From: Costus lasius
Lineage: Eukaryota; Streptophyta; Magnoliopsida; Zingiberales; Costaceae
DNA length: 64,000 nucleotides
Assembly (NCBI GenBank): GCA_027563935.2
Contig: CM050454.1
Span: 77,830,596 to 77,894,595, forward strand
Reading direction: 5' to 3'
Shown: positions 24,412 through 37,375 of the stretch, piece after piece
Numbering within the stretch: position 1 is the first letter of the stretch
Layout of the letters: each line of letters begins with the position of its first letter
Made by a program: the position numbers and the translations under genes
Notes under the pieces: generated by a model
What the model was told of the DNA's origin: nothing
Databases searched by the model: none
Seen by the model: only the letters and a program-made list of their open reading frames with translations

Positions 24412-26145
24412 TGATGGAACCCTTTCAAGAGGGGAGCGCAAACCCTATTGTGAGAAGAACCCCTTTCATGAGGGGGGCGCAAGTCATATATTTCTTTCTC
24501 ATAGCAGCGGAATTAGGGTTTCCACATAAGATCGCATTCTATACTTTCATATAATCAACTTGAATAACAAGTGAGAGATTCGTTACCATGGCCATGGGAA
24601 GGAGTCGGCTTGGAAGCTAGAGAACGATAGGGTTCTCCTCCAAAGTGTGCCACACACAAGAAGAAAAATGGCCTACACCTTGTCGTCCTTGTGCTAGCAA
24701 GGCTTCAAGGTTCTTTGCCGTATGGAAGGGAGAGAATAGCTTGCTTGGCGAGACTCCTTTTCCTTGTCTTCGTCCTTGTCGTGCTTCACCGAAAAATTGG
24801 AGAAGCCTTCACAAGCGCATTCAACAAGTGAGTAACCTCCCACACTTATGTGGAGGCGTTACACACATCCCATTTGAAAACCGAATTCCAAATATGGAAT
24901 GTGTTGAAGGCTTAAGCGTTCACGCCAAGTGAACCAAGCCCTTAACTCACCTTACATGAACCATGCGCTCATCCATGAGCCGGTTCAATGTCGGTTTGGT
25001 CCAAGACCAATTAACCCAAGCCAAGCCAATAAATGGTCTAGACCATCTATGAACCTAATGGTTCAAGATCTAACCGTTCATCTCCTGATGCTCTTGATCT
25101 CACCGATCTAGCATCATCTCTCTCGATCGAAGCTTACCGATCTCAAGCCCTAATCAATCAAACATGATCAGACCAGATCTCACTTACAATCAGAGATTAA
25201 ATCCCTTTAAACTGAACCCAAACAATTCAGTCCACACGATCTTACTCAAGTAAGCCATATCTCCAATTTGTGCGACCCTGAGGGTTTCCTTTAAATGTCG
25301 GTAACGATAACTCACGTTATCACGATCAGTGAGGGGTATCTAGCAACACATCACTGTCTCCCGATATAAAGGAAAGAGTCTTCCAAGACTACTCCCAAAC
25401 CATAGCACAAGTGTGAATCAAACTCACGAGGCATGCATGTTTCCTTTGCCACTGGATGTTCTTATTGGACAAGCATGTCAAGCCTGTAACTCCAATACTA
25501 TGAGCATGATTAGATCAGATGAACACTGTCATCTGGGTATGGCCATACACTTTCTCAATCATCTCTTATAGAGGGGGGGGCCCCATTAGAACATCACACT
25601 CCTTGAACAAGGAGACGGCAATCCTTTATCTATCACAAGTGCCCTAACCTGACTCAAGCTCACCATCCAAGATAGTCTATAATCATTATGTTTCAAATGA
25701 TATTGAACTACCTCAAAACAATGACAATCATCATTTAGAAACACAAGTGATCTCAAGTCAAAGGACATGTGCCACTTGCTGCTTACAAGGATCATTCACA
25801 TTGTGACAAGCAATGGAATATCCCAGTAGGGTCTGTCCAGTACATCCAATGTACCCATGAGTCTACATCTTATTCCATGCTCGAAGCATCCTATAGGAGT
25901 AGCACTCATATCAGTCTCAATCATATCAAGGCTGTCTCATGTTCACCAAGATATCTCGACTAAGGACTTATAGCCTGTCAGCCTAGCTGAACAGCTTTGA
26001 GACATTATTCAGAAGTACACTTATTACAGCAGACAAGGTAACAACCTGAATAATAACCATGCCTTTTATAAACATAAAAGTTTATTACATGATACTTTTA
26101 CAATCCCAAGGCCTCAAACATTAGCCTTAAGGGCATACCCCAACA
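24412..26145 (-). repeat. Cop-B 5' LTR
   Basis: This LTR is 1,734 bp and uninterrupted. On the coding strand it ends GGTTCCATCA. The last 75 bp hold two related copies of a unit made of TTGCGC, a C-run, WTGAAAGGG and TTC, so the LTR end is partly duplicated relative to A and D. AATCT follows at 26146-26150. Confidence 0.96.
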
Positions 26146-26150
26146 AATCT

Positions 26151-29100
26151 ATCAACAATCACCCAAATAGCATCATGACCCAATCTGGTTCTGGGCAACC
26201 CACATACAAAATCCATACTGATACATTCCCACTTCCACTCAGGAATAGGAAGAGGCTGCAACAAACCACCAGGCTTCTGGTGTTCAGCCTTCACAGTCTG
26301 ACAGGTTAAACACCTAGAGACAAAATCAAACACTTCTTTCTTCATACCCGGCCACCAAAAACTTTTCTTGAGGTCCTGATACATCTTAGTCACGCCAGGA
26401 TGTAGAGAATATTTGGAGTTATGGCTCTCCTCCAATATTTCTTTCCTCAAGCTCGGTTCCTCAGGGACACATACCCTTCCACGAAACTGAAGAATACCAT
26501 CATCAGACAGGCTAAAATCCTGAACTGCGCCATCAACCAGACTATCACTGATCTGAACTAATCTCGGATCCACAGACTACTGATCTCTGATCTTCTGCAA
26601 CAAAGCAGACTGTACTCTGAGAAAAGCCACATAACCCGACTGAACTCTAGGAGTAACACTGATCCTGAGATTGCTGAACTCCTGCAGTAACCGCCACTCA
26701 CTGACTCGTAAAGCAGCTACTGAAGTAACTGGATGTCTGCTCAGAGCATCCGCCACCACATTGGCCTTTCCAGCCTGATACTGAATGGAGAAGTCATAGT
26801 CTTTGATCAACTCCATCCATCTTCTCTGTCTCATGTTCAAGTCCTTCTGAGTGAAGATATACTTGAGACTCTGGTGATCAGTGAACAGATCAAACTCCTG
26901 ACCCAACAAATAGTGATGCCATATCTTCAAAGCAAAGACTACGGCCGCCAACTCTAAATCATGAGTAGGGTAGTTCAATTCATACTCCTTCAGTTGTCTC
27001 GAAGCATAGGCTACTACAGAACCCTTCTGCATCAAGACACAACCCAACCCTTTGCCAGAAGCATCTGTATAAACAGTAAACCTTTCCCCATCACTAGGTA
27101 TAATGAGGATCGGTGTACTAGTCAATCTCCTTTTCAGCTCTTGAAAACTCTCTTCACACTTATCATCCCAAATAAACTTGGCCTCCTTTCTGGTCAATTT
27201 AGTTAGAGGACCCGCCAGCTTGGAGAATCCCTCAACAAATCGCCGGTAGTAACCTGCCAAACCCAGAAAACTCCTGATCTCAGTAGCACTAGTCGGTCTT
27301 CCCCAATTAAGAATGGCTTGCACTTTAACTGGATCCACAGACACCCCCTGTCCAGAAATCACATGCCCAAGGAAACTAATCTTTTCCAGCCAGAACTCAC
27401 ACTTACTAGCCTTGGCATATAATCGGTTCTTCCTCAAGATCTCCAATACTCTGCGCAAATCACTAACATGATCTGAGGTAGTCTGAGAGTACACCAATAT
27501 ATCGTCTATAAAGACCACCACACAAGAGTCAAGCAACTCATGGAATACCCTGTTCATCAAATCCATGAAGACAGCAGGTGCATTCGTCAGTCCAAAAGGC
27601 ATAACTAAAAATTCGAAATGCCCATACCTGGTCCTGAAAGCAGTCTTAAATATATCCTCATCCTTGACCCTAAGCTGATAATACCCTGATCTCAGATCAA
27701 TCTTAGAGAACACTGTAGCTCCCTGTAATTGATCAAATAGATCATCAATTCTGGGAAGAGGATACTTATTCTTGATAGTCACTTGGTTCAATTGCCTGTA
27801 GTCTATACACATCCTCAGGGTTCCATCTTTTTTCTTCACAAATAACACTGGCGCTCCCCAAGGAGAAGCACTAGGCCGAATATATCCTTTCTCTAACAAT
27901 TCCTCCAGTTGTTTCTTAAGCTCGGCCAACTCTGAAGTAGCCATACGATAAGGAGCTCTGGAGATAGGTGCCGTACCTGGCGCCAACTCAATGCCAAACT
28001 CCACTTCTCTAATTGGTGGCAAACCTGAAAATTCTTCAGAGAACACATCAGGAAATTCTTTCACCACCGCCATCTGAGTCAAATCAGAAGTAGAATCATC
28101 CTGCACCTTAACATGCGCAAGATAACCCTTGCATCCACTAGCCAGTAATTTCCTGGCCTGCAGGAAAGATATCACATGCGGTCCTTGGTCTGACACTAGA
28201 CCTCTCACAAAAAGTCGATTCCCATCTAACAAATTCAAAGTGATTACTTTCTCAAAGCAATCCACAGAGGCATGATGGGAAGACAACCAATCCATTCCTA
28301 AGATGATATCATAATCTTGCATGTCTAAGAGGATTAGATCTACCAGAAACTCATAACCCTCTACATGTACTACACAGTCAGCACAAACAGTATCTGTAGA
28401 TAACGATTTTCCTAAGGGAGTACTCACAGACACAGCATAATTCATTACCTTAGGTAACACAGGTAAACATGCAGCAAACTTAACAGATACAAAAGATAAA
28501 TTTGCACCAGGGTCAAATAATATGCGGGCTAACTGATCAAATACGAATAAAGTACCTTCCACGACGGATCGGGAAGCTCGTGTATCCTTCTCAGCCACAG
28601 CATACACTCTAGTCTGGACTGTAGGCTTATCTGCGCCTCTAGGTTGCATCTCAGGTTCTTTGCAGTCCTTAGCCATGTGCCCTGGTTTCTTACACCTGAA
28701 GCATATACCATTCTTCCTATGACAGTCTTTCACTAGATGTCCCTTGAGCCCACAATGACTACAAGTGATACCGTTTCTTGCATCCCTGGCATCCCTGAAC
28801 TGCTGCGGTGCATCCCTGGACTGCTGCGGTGCCTTGTAGGAGTAAGGCTTATACCTGCTCTTCTTATAATCTTTATGCCTAGGGTACTTCTTACCCTTGC
28901 CGCCACTGCCATGCTGAGGAACCGCCGCCTCAGCTGCAGGAACTACTGTCACGGCAACATGAGAACTCCTCTCAGATATATACCTCTCAATGGTGCGCGC
29001 TCGCCCAACAGTTTCAACATAGGTCTCCAAGTGTTGAGCACCAACCTGCTCTCTAATGTCCCATCTGAGACCTCTGAGAAACTTGGTAGCTCTCCTCTTT

Positions 29101-29750
29101 TCAGTGTTTATCAGATGAGGAGCATACTTTCCCAATTTCGTGAACTGTAATTCATACTGGTCCACTGTCATATCACCCTGCTCCAGGTGAATAAATTCCA
29201 CCTCTCGGTCCTCCACCAAACTATCTGGGAAGTACTTCTCGTTAAATCGAGACAAGAAGTAAGGCCAATCTACAGTCTCATGTCTTTCTTCGGCAAGTCT
29301 CACTACGCCTTTCCACCACTCATCTGCGTCAGCACGCATCATATAGGTGGCCAGACATAACTTATCCTCATCTGAGCAGCGCATGACTTGGAAAATCTTT
29401 TCCAAGCACAACTGCCAGTTCTCTGCATTACTGGATTCTGAGCCCCCATAAAAAGAGCTGGGACCCAGTTTCTGGAATTCACTCACAAGTGAAGCATAGC
29501 GCCTGTGAGCGCCCTCCTGAGAGTCATCCCCCACCGCTCGAGTAGTAGTCTGGGGTCTCTCTCGAGTCAGCTGCTGCAAAAGCTGCTGTTGTGCTTCTTG
29601 GTGTTGAGTCTGCTGCTGCTGCAGCATCTGAGCTTGCCTCTCTATCATAGCACCTTGTTGCTGAACCATGCCAGTCAGAGCCTCAATAGTTCTCGTGAGG
29701 TTCGGGGTCTGCTCGCCCTCATCACTAGCATTTCCTCTGGTTCGCACCAT
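26151..29750 (-). pseudogene. Gyp-C gag-protease-RT-RNase H and N-terminal integrase
   Basis: This is the first 1,200 codons of a polyprotein of about 1,530 codons; the rest is at 6821-7813. It starts with the ATG at 29748-29750 (MVRTRGN). Domains: a glutamine-rich N-terminus (about 30-65), retrotransposon gag, two CCHC knuckles (330-343 and about 350-363), protease with Asp413 in FDPGA (D-P-G in place of D-S/T-G), RT with FIDD at about 747-750, RNase H (YTDASGKG), then the integrase HHCC finger (HNSKYSLHPG...CLTCQ) and the first catalytic Asp (SMDFVCG). A TAG at 26577-26579 lies between RNase H and integrase in an otherwise open frame. The reading is cut at 26151 by Cop-B. Confidence 0.96.
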
Positions 29751-29876
29751 CTTAAATGCCTACACACGCATATCATAGTCACACACACATCAAGGTCAGG
29801 AAAACAATCATAAACCTATTAGGTGTCTAGCAATACACAAACATGTTTTCCCCCAAACTAAGTTTTAGCTAGCCAA

Positions 29877-29890
29877 CTCCTCTGATACCA
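29877..29890 (-). other. Gyp-C primer-binding site
   Basis: On the coding strand this is TGGTATCAGAGGAG, complementary to initiator-Met tRNA over its first 11-12 bases. It lies three bases from the 5' LTR. The 126 bp between it and the gag ATG is a short leader without other features. Confidence 0.93.
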
Positions 29891-29893
29891 TTC

Positions 29894-32800
29894 TGTAACA
29901 TCCCACATTCTTAACCCCAAACAAATGGCACAATTCACAAATGATACAGGATGTTTCATATAAGATCGATCATATGCTAGGTAAAACCGAGTTCAAGAAA
30001 ACACGATCTGAAAAATTTCCATAAATCCATACACACAAATTCACAAAACTCAAATCTCATAAGGGTACCTGCCACCACGCAATCCTTGCACTAGACATAT
30101 GCAAGGCAACAGTTATATCAAAACCGATTCAAATTCATAAAAATCCATAAAGGTACCTGCCACCAGGCAATACTTGCACTAGACATATGCAAGTTACAGG
30201 GTATATCAAAACCGATTGCACAGAATATACAACAAGCCGAAATTCAAAACAAAATCACAAAATCGATTTTATAAACTCATACCAAACACCGAAACCAGGC
30301 TGAAGCCCGCGGTGACACAAAAATCAAACTCATAAGACTGCCATAACTGGCAACATACTTCACATAGTTCACATAGTCTCATGATTCACATAGTTCATAT
30401 AGTTTATGTTAAGGCCACAACCGGCCCCAAGAATTAAGCATAAAAATTCTTAAAACAGCAAACAGCACAATTATCCACGCCAATGCACTCAAGACATGCG
30501 CCCCTGCTCTATGCCTGAAAATAGTGAGGGGTGAGCTACACAGCCCAGTGAGTGGATAGTCTAAATCGACCATCCATAACATACATTCAAAAATATAGGC
30601 AGATTATTTTTAAAAATATTTAACAGAACATTATGCCAACATATAACAAAATAAAGAAACAGAAGTCATATAGACAGTTAAATGTACACACTAGTATATA
30701 ACAAATTCAGGTTCTAGAGTTTTACTCTAACCCAATTAAACACATATATTCTAAACCAACTAAACACACCATACTTAATTAACCTAGTTGTCCAGCATAT
30801 TCAGTAGTGACCAATATGGTCTAACCCGGCTTGGCCAAAGCACTGGGAGCTGCAAAATCTCGTGCAACACATAAACATGGATAGTGAGTAGAATCAAGAG
30901 GTGGCCCCCGTCAGGTCACGACGTGGCACTTTGCTCTATCACCCCATAACACATCAGAGTGATGACATCAAGAGGTGGCCCCTGTCTGATCAAGACATGG
31001 CACTTTGCGTCTTATATCACCCCGTCACATAAAAGAGTAATGACATCAAGAGGTGGCCCCTGTCTGATCAAGACATGGCACTTTGCATCTTATATTACCC
31101 CATCACATAAAAGAGTAATGACATCAAGAGGTGGCCCCTGTCTGACCAAGACATGGCACTTTGCGTCAAAACCCGTTCTCCCAAAAGGTTCCTACTGGAC
31201 AACAGACATATCTTATTTCATATTTCACAAAGGTGAACATATTTCACAAAGGTGGACTCCTAAGTGTCAACTAGACTCTAGGATAGTCATCACAAAAATC
31301 ATATCGGGCAGGCTGAACGTCAACCCCCATCACAATAATCATACTAGGCAGGCTGAACATCAACCTCCTCACATATCACAATACAGGGCTGAAATTCAAA
31401 CCCTTAACATAACACATAAGGACTATCCCCTTGAGTTCATAGTTACACCTAGCCTTAGTCCTAACCATCACATAATCACATAATTTTCCAAATTCACATA
31501 ATCACACATATTGTTCAAAATTCACAAGATCACACATATTGTTCAAAATTATATAACATAACACATAATATTTTATATTCGAATATCACCGAATATAGTG
31601 TAGTCCTTAAATTTCATGCTGATTAGTTTAATCAAACCTTGCTATGTTGTCACTCAAGTTTCTCAAATACAGATACTTAGCCATAAATATAACACCATAA
31701 TTATTTAACATATTACACACACCAAGGAACAGTCATATCAAGCATCCATAAATTCAACTTAAAATTTAAAACAAGTATTCATATAAATTACTTTACAAAT
31801 TACCACATGTAACATATTAACTACAAACACCAAAATTCGGTTTTCATAGACAATTATCAAGGTCATCAAGGTTTCGGTTTTCATGTTAACTACAAACCTA
31901 AATTTCGGTTTTCATAAACAATTATCAAGAACATCAAGATTTCGGTTTTCATGTTAACTACAAACATCATTGATTTAATGTTACCAAAATTGATTTCGGT
32001 TTAACTATAATTAACAAGAATTTCATACCCAAAATTCAATGATTTAATGCTACCAAAATTCCTATAAAATACCTTAAATTCCATGCAAATTTTCGGTTAA
32101 ATAATCATCATATAATCGCCTTTGAAAAATTCGGTTTTCATGAGATATTCAACTTTACAAAATTCGGTTTTCATCATAGTGAAGTCTTGAATTTCGGTTT
32201 TAGCATGGTAAGATTTCCAACAAGCGAATATATCATCTAACTCATCAATTAACACAAACAAATAGATAGAAATCAATTAGACAACCCACTCACCTCTTAA
32301 CCGAGAACACAAGGTGAAAAACCCTTCCAAAAATTCGTCTAAGCCTTTGAAAGATGCTACCAAACACCAAGGAATAATTCGCCAAAGGAAAAGAGATGGA
32401 GAAATCACCAAAATCGCCTCAAGAACTCTTCAAGAATCGCCTAAGTTCCTCAAGAAGTCGCCAAGTTCTTCAAGCCGTCGCCAATCTCTTCAAGCCGTCG
32501 CCCAAGATTTCTCCAAGCCAAAAAAAATCGCCAAAACTCTACCCTAACCGAAATATCAATTTGAATTTTCGGTTTTAACTCTTAACCCATTAACCCATTA
32601 ATTCAAATAGGGTTTAACCATTTAACTAACTAAATTTGAATTTTAAACCCAATAACCCATGGTTTAAGTGACAATCCAATAAGAACTTAAATTAACATCC
32701 ACTTAATGAATTCACTTAAACGCAAATCCAATAAGGATGTAATTAATATCCAATAAGGATTTAATTAACCAATAACTCCAATTAATTAACAATTAATTAA

Positions 32801-33079
32801 CTTACAATTTACAACCCATAAATCCTAATTAATTTATCATGAACAACCAATAATAATTCATCATAAATTAACAGCCAATAATCAAATAAATAATCTCTAA
32901 TTAATTTACAATAAATTAACAACCAATAAACTCAAATCAAATAATTATAAATTAACAACCAATAAGCCAGTTAATTAGCATCCAATAATTTTATTTAAAT
33001 CATAATAAAATATCACAGCTAATGATTTTATTTAAATCTAAATAATGCTTACCAGGACTTAAGATCCTTGGATCTTACA
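29894..33079 (-). repeat. Gyp-C 5' LTR
   Basis: This 3,186-bp LTR, TGTAACATCCC...ATCTTACA, is nearly identical to 3605-6791. It has the same 78-bp tandem repeat (30964-31167) and the same cluster of TTCGGTTTTCAT motifs. ATCGA follows at 33080-33084. Confidence 0.96.
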
Positions 33080-33778
33080 ATCGAGTCAAGCGAGTGAGTC
33101 GAGACGGTGAGTAAGAGATGATACCTTAGAAGAAATTAAGGAGATGTGATGTAGGAGCCCAAATGTTTTCCCTCTACAGTCTCGCACACAACCGATCCTT
33201 GAGTCCTCTTCTTCCATGCATTATGCTAGCCTCGGGAAGAAGATCCACGCCAAGGGAGCTTTCCTTGATCACTCGTGCCACCCACAAAGAGGAGGAGGCA
33301 CCAAGAAGAAGAAGGAAAAGGATGCCACCAAGCCTTGCCTTACTTGCACCAAGAGGAGGAAAAAGAATGATGGTTGCGGCTTTGATGGAAGATGCTTGCG
33401 CCAATTGGAGAAGCCTCTTGCCCCTTGCTTGCTCACACCAAAGACTAGAAGATGTACACCAAAGGGGTAGCAAGGCATCTCTTATATAAACTCATTTTGG
33501 GAAGCTGATGCTTTGAGATTCTTCTGTGGAGATGAGATTTTATTTAGTTTATGTTTGGCCACTAGTTGACCTCTAGTGGACCATGTTTTACCTCTGTTAA
33601 CCTATGTTTTCAAAATGAGTCAAACAAGTGTCTTAATGAAAGTTTGGACTTGGCACTTTAGTCACATGAATATAATAAAATTATTAATTAACAAGACAAT
33701 TTTTCTCTTGGCTAATTAATTTGCATAGGCGCATTTTCAAATTAAATATTTAATTATGGAATTTAAATAGGCGCATGT
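33080..33778 (-). repeat. LTR I, part 2 (promoter region)
   Basis: This continues the minus-strand LTR that begins at 3511. Bases 33080-33084 are the ATCGA duplication of Gyp-C and 33774-33778 (CATGT) the left duplication of element G. A minus-strand TATATAA lies at 33482-33488 in the context GTTTATATAAGAG, with a GAG/AAG-rich transcribed region downstream. The overlapping open frames on both strands of 33163-33489 follow from purine-rich sequence and are not supported as genes. Confidence 0.55.
33482..33488 (-). promoter_or_regulatory. Candidate TATA box of LTR I
   Basis: TATATAA on the minus strand, oriented toward the AATAAA and LTR end at 3511-3544, as expected for an LTR promoter once Gyp-C is removed. 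No transcript evidence is available. Confidence 0.5.
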
Positions 33779-34526
33779 TGATGACACCAAAATTTATATT
33801 AATTTCGTGCCATTTCATTGGTATTTTTGTGTCAAATTTATGCTCATTTGCTCATTTATATGCCTTTTTAATCAAATATTGTAAAATCTACTTCTATTTC
33901 AGTTTTTGATTATTTTCAAGCAAAAAGGCATGTTTTTTAGGCATTTTCAAGCAAATCCGAATACATATAAGAATTCCCATCAACCAGAGGAGATCACTTG
34001 ACAAATTTCACGTAAATCGGAGCAACCAACCAAAATACGGTAGTGCTGTATTATATATTACGGTACCGTATTTCTATACGATACCGTAATATCAGAGCAC
34101 TTCCGTAAATTGGTGGAATTTCTAACCATAAGGTTTAATGAAAAATACGGCACTGCCGTAAAACTTAACACTGCCATATTTTGAAGCGCATTCAGAACAG
34201 AGATAATTCCTAATTTTATGGCACTACCGTAAACATTGACACGAGCCGTATTTTCCAGACAATTTCGACTAGAGAGTTCAGCCAATTTTAAGGCAGTGCC
34301 ATGAACCATTATACAGTGCCGTATTTGCCAGACAATTCAGATCAAAGAACGCGAGCGATTTTACGGCACTGCCGTGAAATATTACACTACCGTATTTTCA
34401 TTTTTGAATGCGACTCCACAGTCAATTTTGAAGCCCGATTTTTACGGAGAAGATTGCGGATGATCCAGACCTTTAAATTTGATGCCGTAAGCAGAAGAAG
34501 GAGAGCCTCCAAGGAGGAGAACACGC
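33779..34526 (+). repeat. Ath-G 5' LTR, part 1
   Basis: Homologous to 59384-59970 and the start of the segment from 61629. It contains several CGGCA-N-TGCCG hyphenated palindromes (for example 34146-34160 and 34362-34376) and other TACGG/CCGTA repeats. It is interrupted after CACGC (34522-34526) by insertion F and resumes at 54532. Confidence 0.92.
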
Positions 34527-35660
34527 TGATGTAGGGGTAAGTCACAAACATGCAAACAACGATTTTTGAAAGTAATTTTTTTTGGTATTATCATAAACTA
34601 GAAAAACTGATTTAACTAACGAGGTTGGAAAATAGTGTTTTTGTATTTTTAAATAGGGAAAACCAAAAGTTAACTGCTTGCAGGAAAGAAATGACAATAA
34701 TTTAAAGGAGACTCACAGTGGCCCTTGAGAATAGAAGGACCGTCCTTCCCGTTCTTCACCGGTTCTACTCTGATGGAAGGTGCATGTTACACACAGGGCA
34801 TTCAGCAACCCCACACAGGCGTGGGTGAGTTATAAGCAGATTAAATTTAACAATGCTTTAAAATCAAGAGGGAGGCTACTCCTCCAAGTTCTCTTGCTAA
34901 CAAACAAAGGACTATCTAAAGAAGGGGATCAAGAGAGGGAGATGCGCCAAGCTTCCTTGCGCCAAGTCCTACAAATCCAAGAGAGGTGTAGTAAGATGTT
35001 CTTAAGATGTATAAAGAGAAGACACAACAAGATGGAGTACTTAACTTAGAGAATCGCTTGAAGGAGTTCAAGGGATGTCTCCATGTTCTTTGCGCCAACT
35101 CAAGCCTTTGTTCTCTTTGATGCTATGGACTTCAAGATGAAGACTCTCGGCCTTGTGTTGATGAATGGAGGGCAAGGAGAAGGAGAGGGGAGGCTCGGCT
35201 CTTGAAGGAATAAGGGGGAAGATGAGGGGGTTTGGGCGACACAAGCACCCAAAGGAGAAGAGGTGGGCGACACAAGCACCCAAGGCGACACAAGCACCCT
35301 TTCTTTGGCTAGGAAACTAGTCGACAATATATTTCAACAATGCTATGCACATGATGCAATGGGGATACATTTATAGGCAGCTTAGGGATGAGGACAAGGT
35401 GAGGGCAAGGTGGTCATTGGTCCCTTGCGCCCCTTACAGAATTGGAGACAATTCGAAAATGGAGAAAGGCATTAAGTGGGCTGATTCTTGTTGCCTTCTT
35501 TGGATGGCTGAATTGGTAAGTCTTTGAATTCGAAAATAGCTATCTTCTTTGGAGGTGTTGGCGCATATGAGAGGGAGTTCAAAATTTGAAAACCTTCCTT
35601 GTTGTCTTGGGCGGCAATTAGGGAAAGAAGCCTTCCCCTAATTGTGGATCCTGATGGCGC
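34527..35660 (-). repeat. LTR-F segment 1
   Basis: This is non-coding sequence left of Cop-D. It contains three copies of the 16-mer GGCGACACAAGCACCC at 35235, 35266 and 35284, and a candidate minus-strand TATA box at 35369-35375. Its last bases, GATGGCGC, begin a short tandem array with units containing ATTGTGGATC and GGCGC that continues at 44796. GGCGC at 35656-35660 is the left duplication of Cop-D. Confidence 0.75.
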
Positions 35661-37361
35661 TGTTGGGGTATGCCCTTAAGGCTAATGTTTGAGGCCTATG
35701 GGAATGTATCTGTATCATGTAATAAACTCTTATGTTTATAAAGGCATGGTTGTTATTCAGTTAGCTACATTGTCTGCTGCAATATATGTTCTTCTGAATA
35801 ATGTCTCAAAGCTGTTCAGCTGGGCTGACATGCTATTAAGTCCTTAGTCGATGTATCTTGGTGAACATGAGACAGCCTTGATATTGTTAAGACTAATATG
35901 TGTTCTAATCTTATAGGATGCTTCGAGCATGGAATAAGATGTAGACTCATGGGTACATGGGATGTACTGGACAGACCCTACTAGGATGTTCAATTGTTTG
36001 TCACAATGTGAATATTCCTTGATTATGACAAGTGGCACATTTCCTCTGACTTGAGATCACTTGTGTTTTCTAAATGATGATTGTCATTGTTTTGAGATAG
36101 TTCAATATCGTTTGAAACATAATGATTATAGACTATCTTGGATGATGAGCTTGAGTCAGGTTAGGGCACTAGTGATAGACATAGGATTGCCGTCTCCTTG
36201 TTTAAGGAGTGTGATGTTCTAAAGGGGCCCCCTGGATGAGATGATTGAGAGAGTGTATGGCCATACCCAGGTGACTATGATCATCTGATCTAATCATGCT
36301 CATCATATTGGAATTACAAGCTTGACAGGCTTGTCCAATAAGAACATCCAGTGGCAAAGGAAAAATGCATGCCTTGTGATTTGATTCACACTTGTGCTGT
36401 TTTTGGGTGTAGTCTTGGAAGACTCTTTTCTTTATATCGGGAGACAGTGATGTGTTGCTAGATACCTCTCACTGATCGTGATAACGTAAGTTGTCGTTAC
36501 CGACATTTAAAGGAAACCCTTTGGGTCGCACAATTTGATGATATGGCTTACTTAAGTCAGATCGTGTGGACTGAATTATTTGGGTTCAGTTTAAAGGGAT
36601 TTAATCTCTGATTGTAAGTGAGATCTGGTCTGATCATGTTTGATTGATTAGGGCTTGAGATCGGTAAGCTTTGATCGAGAGAATGCATGCCAGATCGGTC
36701 AGATCAGGGGCATCGTTGAGATCGACGGTTAGATCGTGAACCTTAGGGTTTATTTAAGATCTAGACTAGATCATTGGCTTGATTGGTTCTTAAACCGAAC
36801 CAAAGTGAACCGGCTCACTAAATGAGCGCTTGGTTCATAGGGAGAGGAGTAGGCGACAAGTTCACTTGGCGTGAACGTTGTGGTGAGGAGTGGTTACTAT
36901 TTTTAGTAACCATGATCTCCACTTGAGGGGGCTCTCGTCCGAATAGAGTATGCTCTATTTTCGCCACTTCCCATATTCCTCTCGCCCATATTCCTCTCGA
37001 CATTCTTGTGTGAGTGCGGCGACGCTTGACGGATTGAGGAGGATTCGGCCAAGAGAGATTGACATCTCATTTTCCCTTCACTCGTCAAAGGACCTCTTGG
37101 AACCTTGCTAGCACAAGGAGCACCAAGAGAGATAGCGACATCATCTTGTGTGTGACGACAAGGAGAAGATCTCGTTTGATCTTTACTTCCAAGGTGCCAT
37201 CTAGAAATGGCAATGGTATGGATCGAATCATCTCTTATGCAATCGGTTTTTCTTTAAGTTGATTATATAAGGTGCATGCGATTCTTAGAGACCCTATCCG
37301 CTGCTTGAAATTTGTTTTGCACCATGCTGGGTTTCGCCCCCTCTTGAAAGGGGTTCCAACA
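35661..37361 (+). repeat. Cop-D 5' LTR
   Basis: This LTR is 1,701 bp, TGTTGGGG...TTCCAACA. Relative to Cop-A one C is missing from the terminal C-run. The primer site follows at 37364-37375 (TGGTATCAGAGC). Confidence 0.96.
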
Positions 37362-37363
37362 AC

Positions 37364-37375
37364 TGGTATCAGAGC
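37364..37375 (+). other. Cop-D primer-binding site
   Basis: TGGTATCAGAGC, complementary to initiator-Met tRNA, two bases after the LTR. Confidence 0.95.

Larger units (their letters stand above)
7814..26145 (-). mobile_element. Cop-B: complete copia element, coding frame intact, 3' LTR split by Cop-A
   Basis: This minus-strand element has the duplication AATCT at 7809-7813 and 26146-26150, inside Gyp-C integrase. Net length is about 9.2 kb after removing Cop-A and its duplication. The 5' LTR is 24412-26145; the 3' LTR is 7814-8860 plus 17993-18683. The two LTRs differ very little by eye (one substitution near 7891 and a G-run length change near 18116). The polyprotein is uninterrupted. The 3' LTR, needed for polyadenylation and strand transfer, is broken by Cop-A, so the copy is probably immobile although coding-competent. 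Confidence 0.97.
3605..33079 (-). mobile_element. Gyp-C: Ty3/gypsy chromovirus (Tekay/Del type), split by nested copia elements
   Basis: This is a complete element on the minus strand, bounded by two LTRs of about 3.19 kb that start TGTAACATCCC and end ATCTTACA. The flanking duplication is ATCGA (3600-3604, 33080-33084). Without the nested B+A insertion (7814-26150) it is about 11.1 kb. The primer site is complementary to initiator-Met tRNA and the polypurine tract is AAGGAGGGAGGGA. The coding order gag, protease, RT, RNase H, integrase, chromodomain and the long LTR fit the Tekay/Del chromovirus lineage. Two in-frame stops and the insertion make it non-functional. The LTRs differ by only a few bases by eye, so the insertion is recent. 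Confidence 0.96.

Noticed and set aside
28500..28520. Unusual protease motif FDPGA in Gyp-C taken as inactivating
   Set aside because: Similar D-P-G motifs occur in other plant gypsy proteases as far as I recall, so it is not counted as a defect.
33163..33489. Overlapping frames on both strands near 33.2-33.5 kb, one of 108 codons
   Set aside because: Purine-rich GAG/AAG sequence lacks stops by composition; the segment fits an LTR promoter region.
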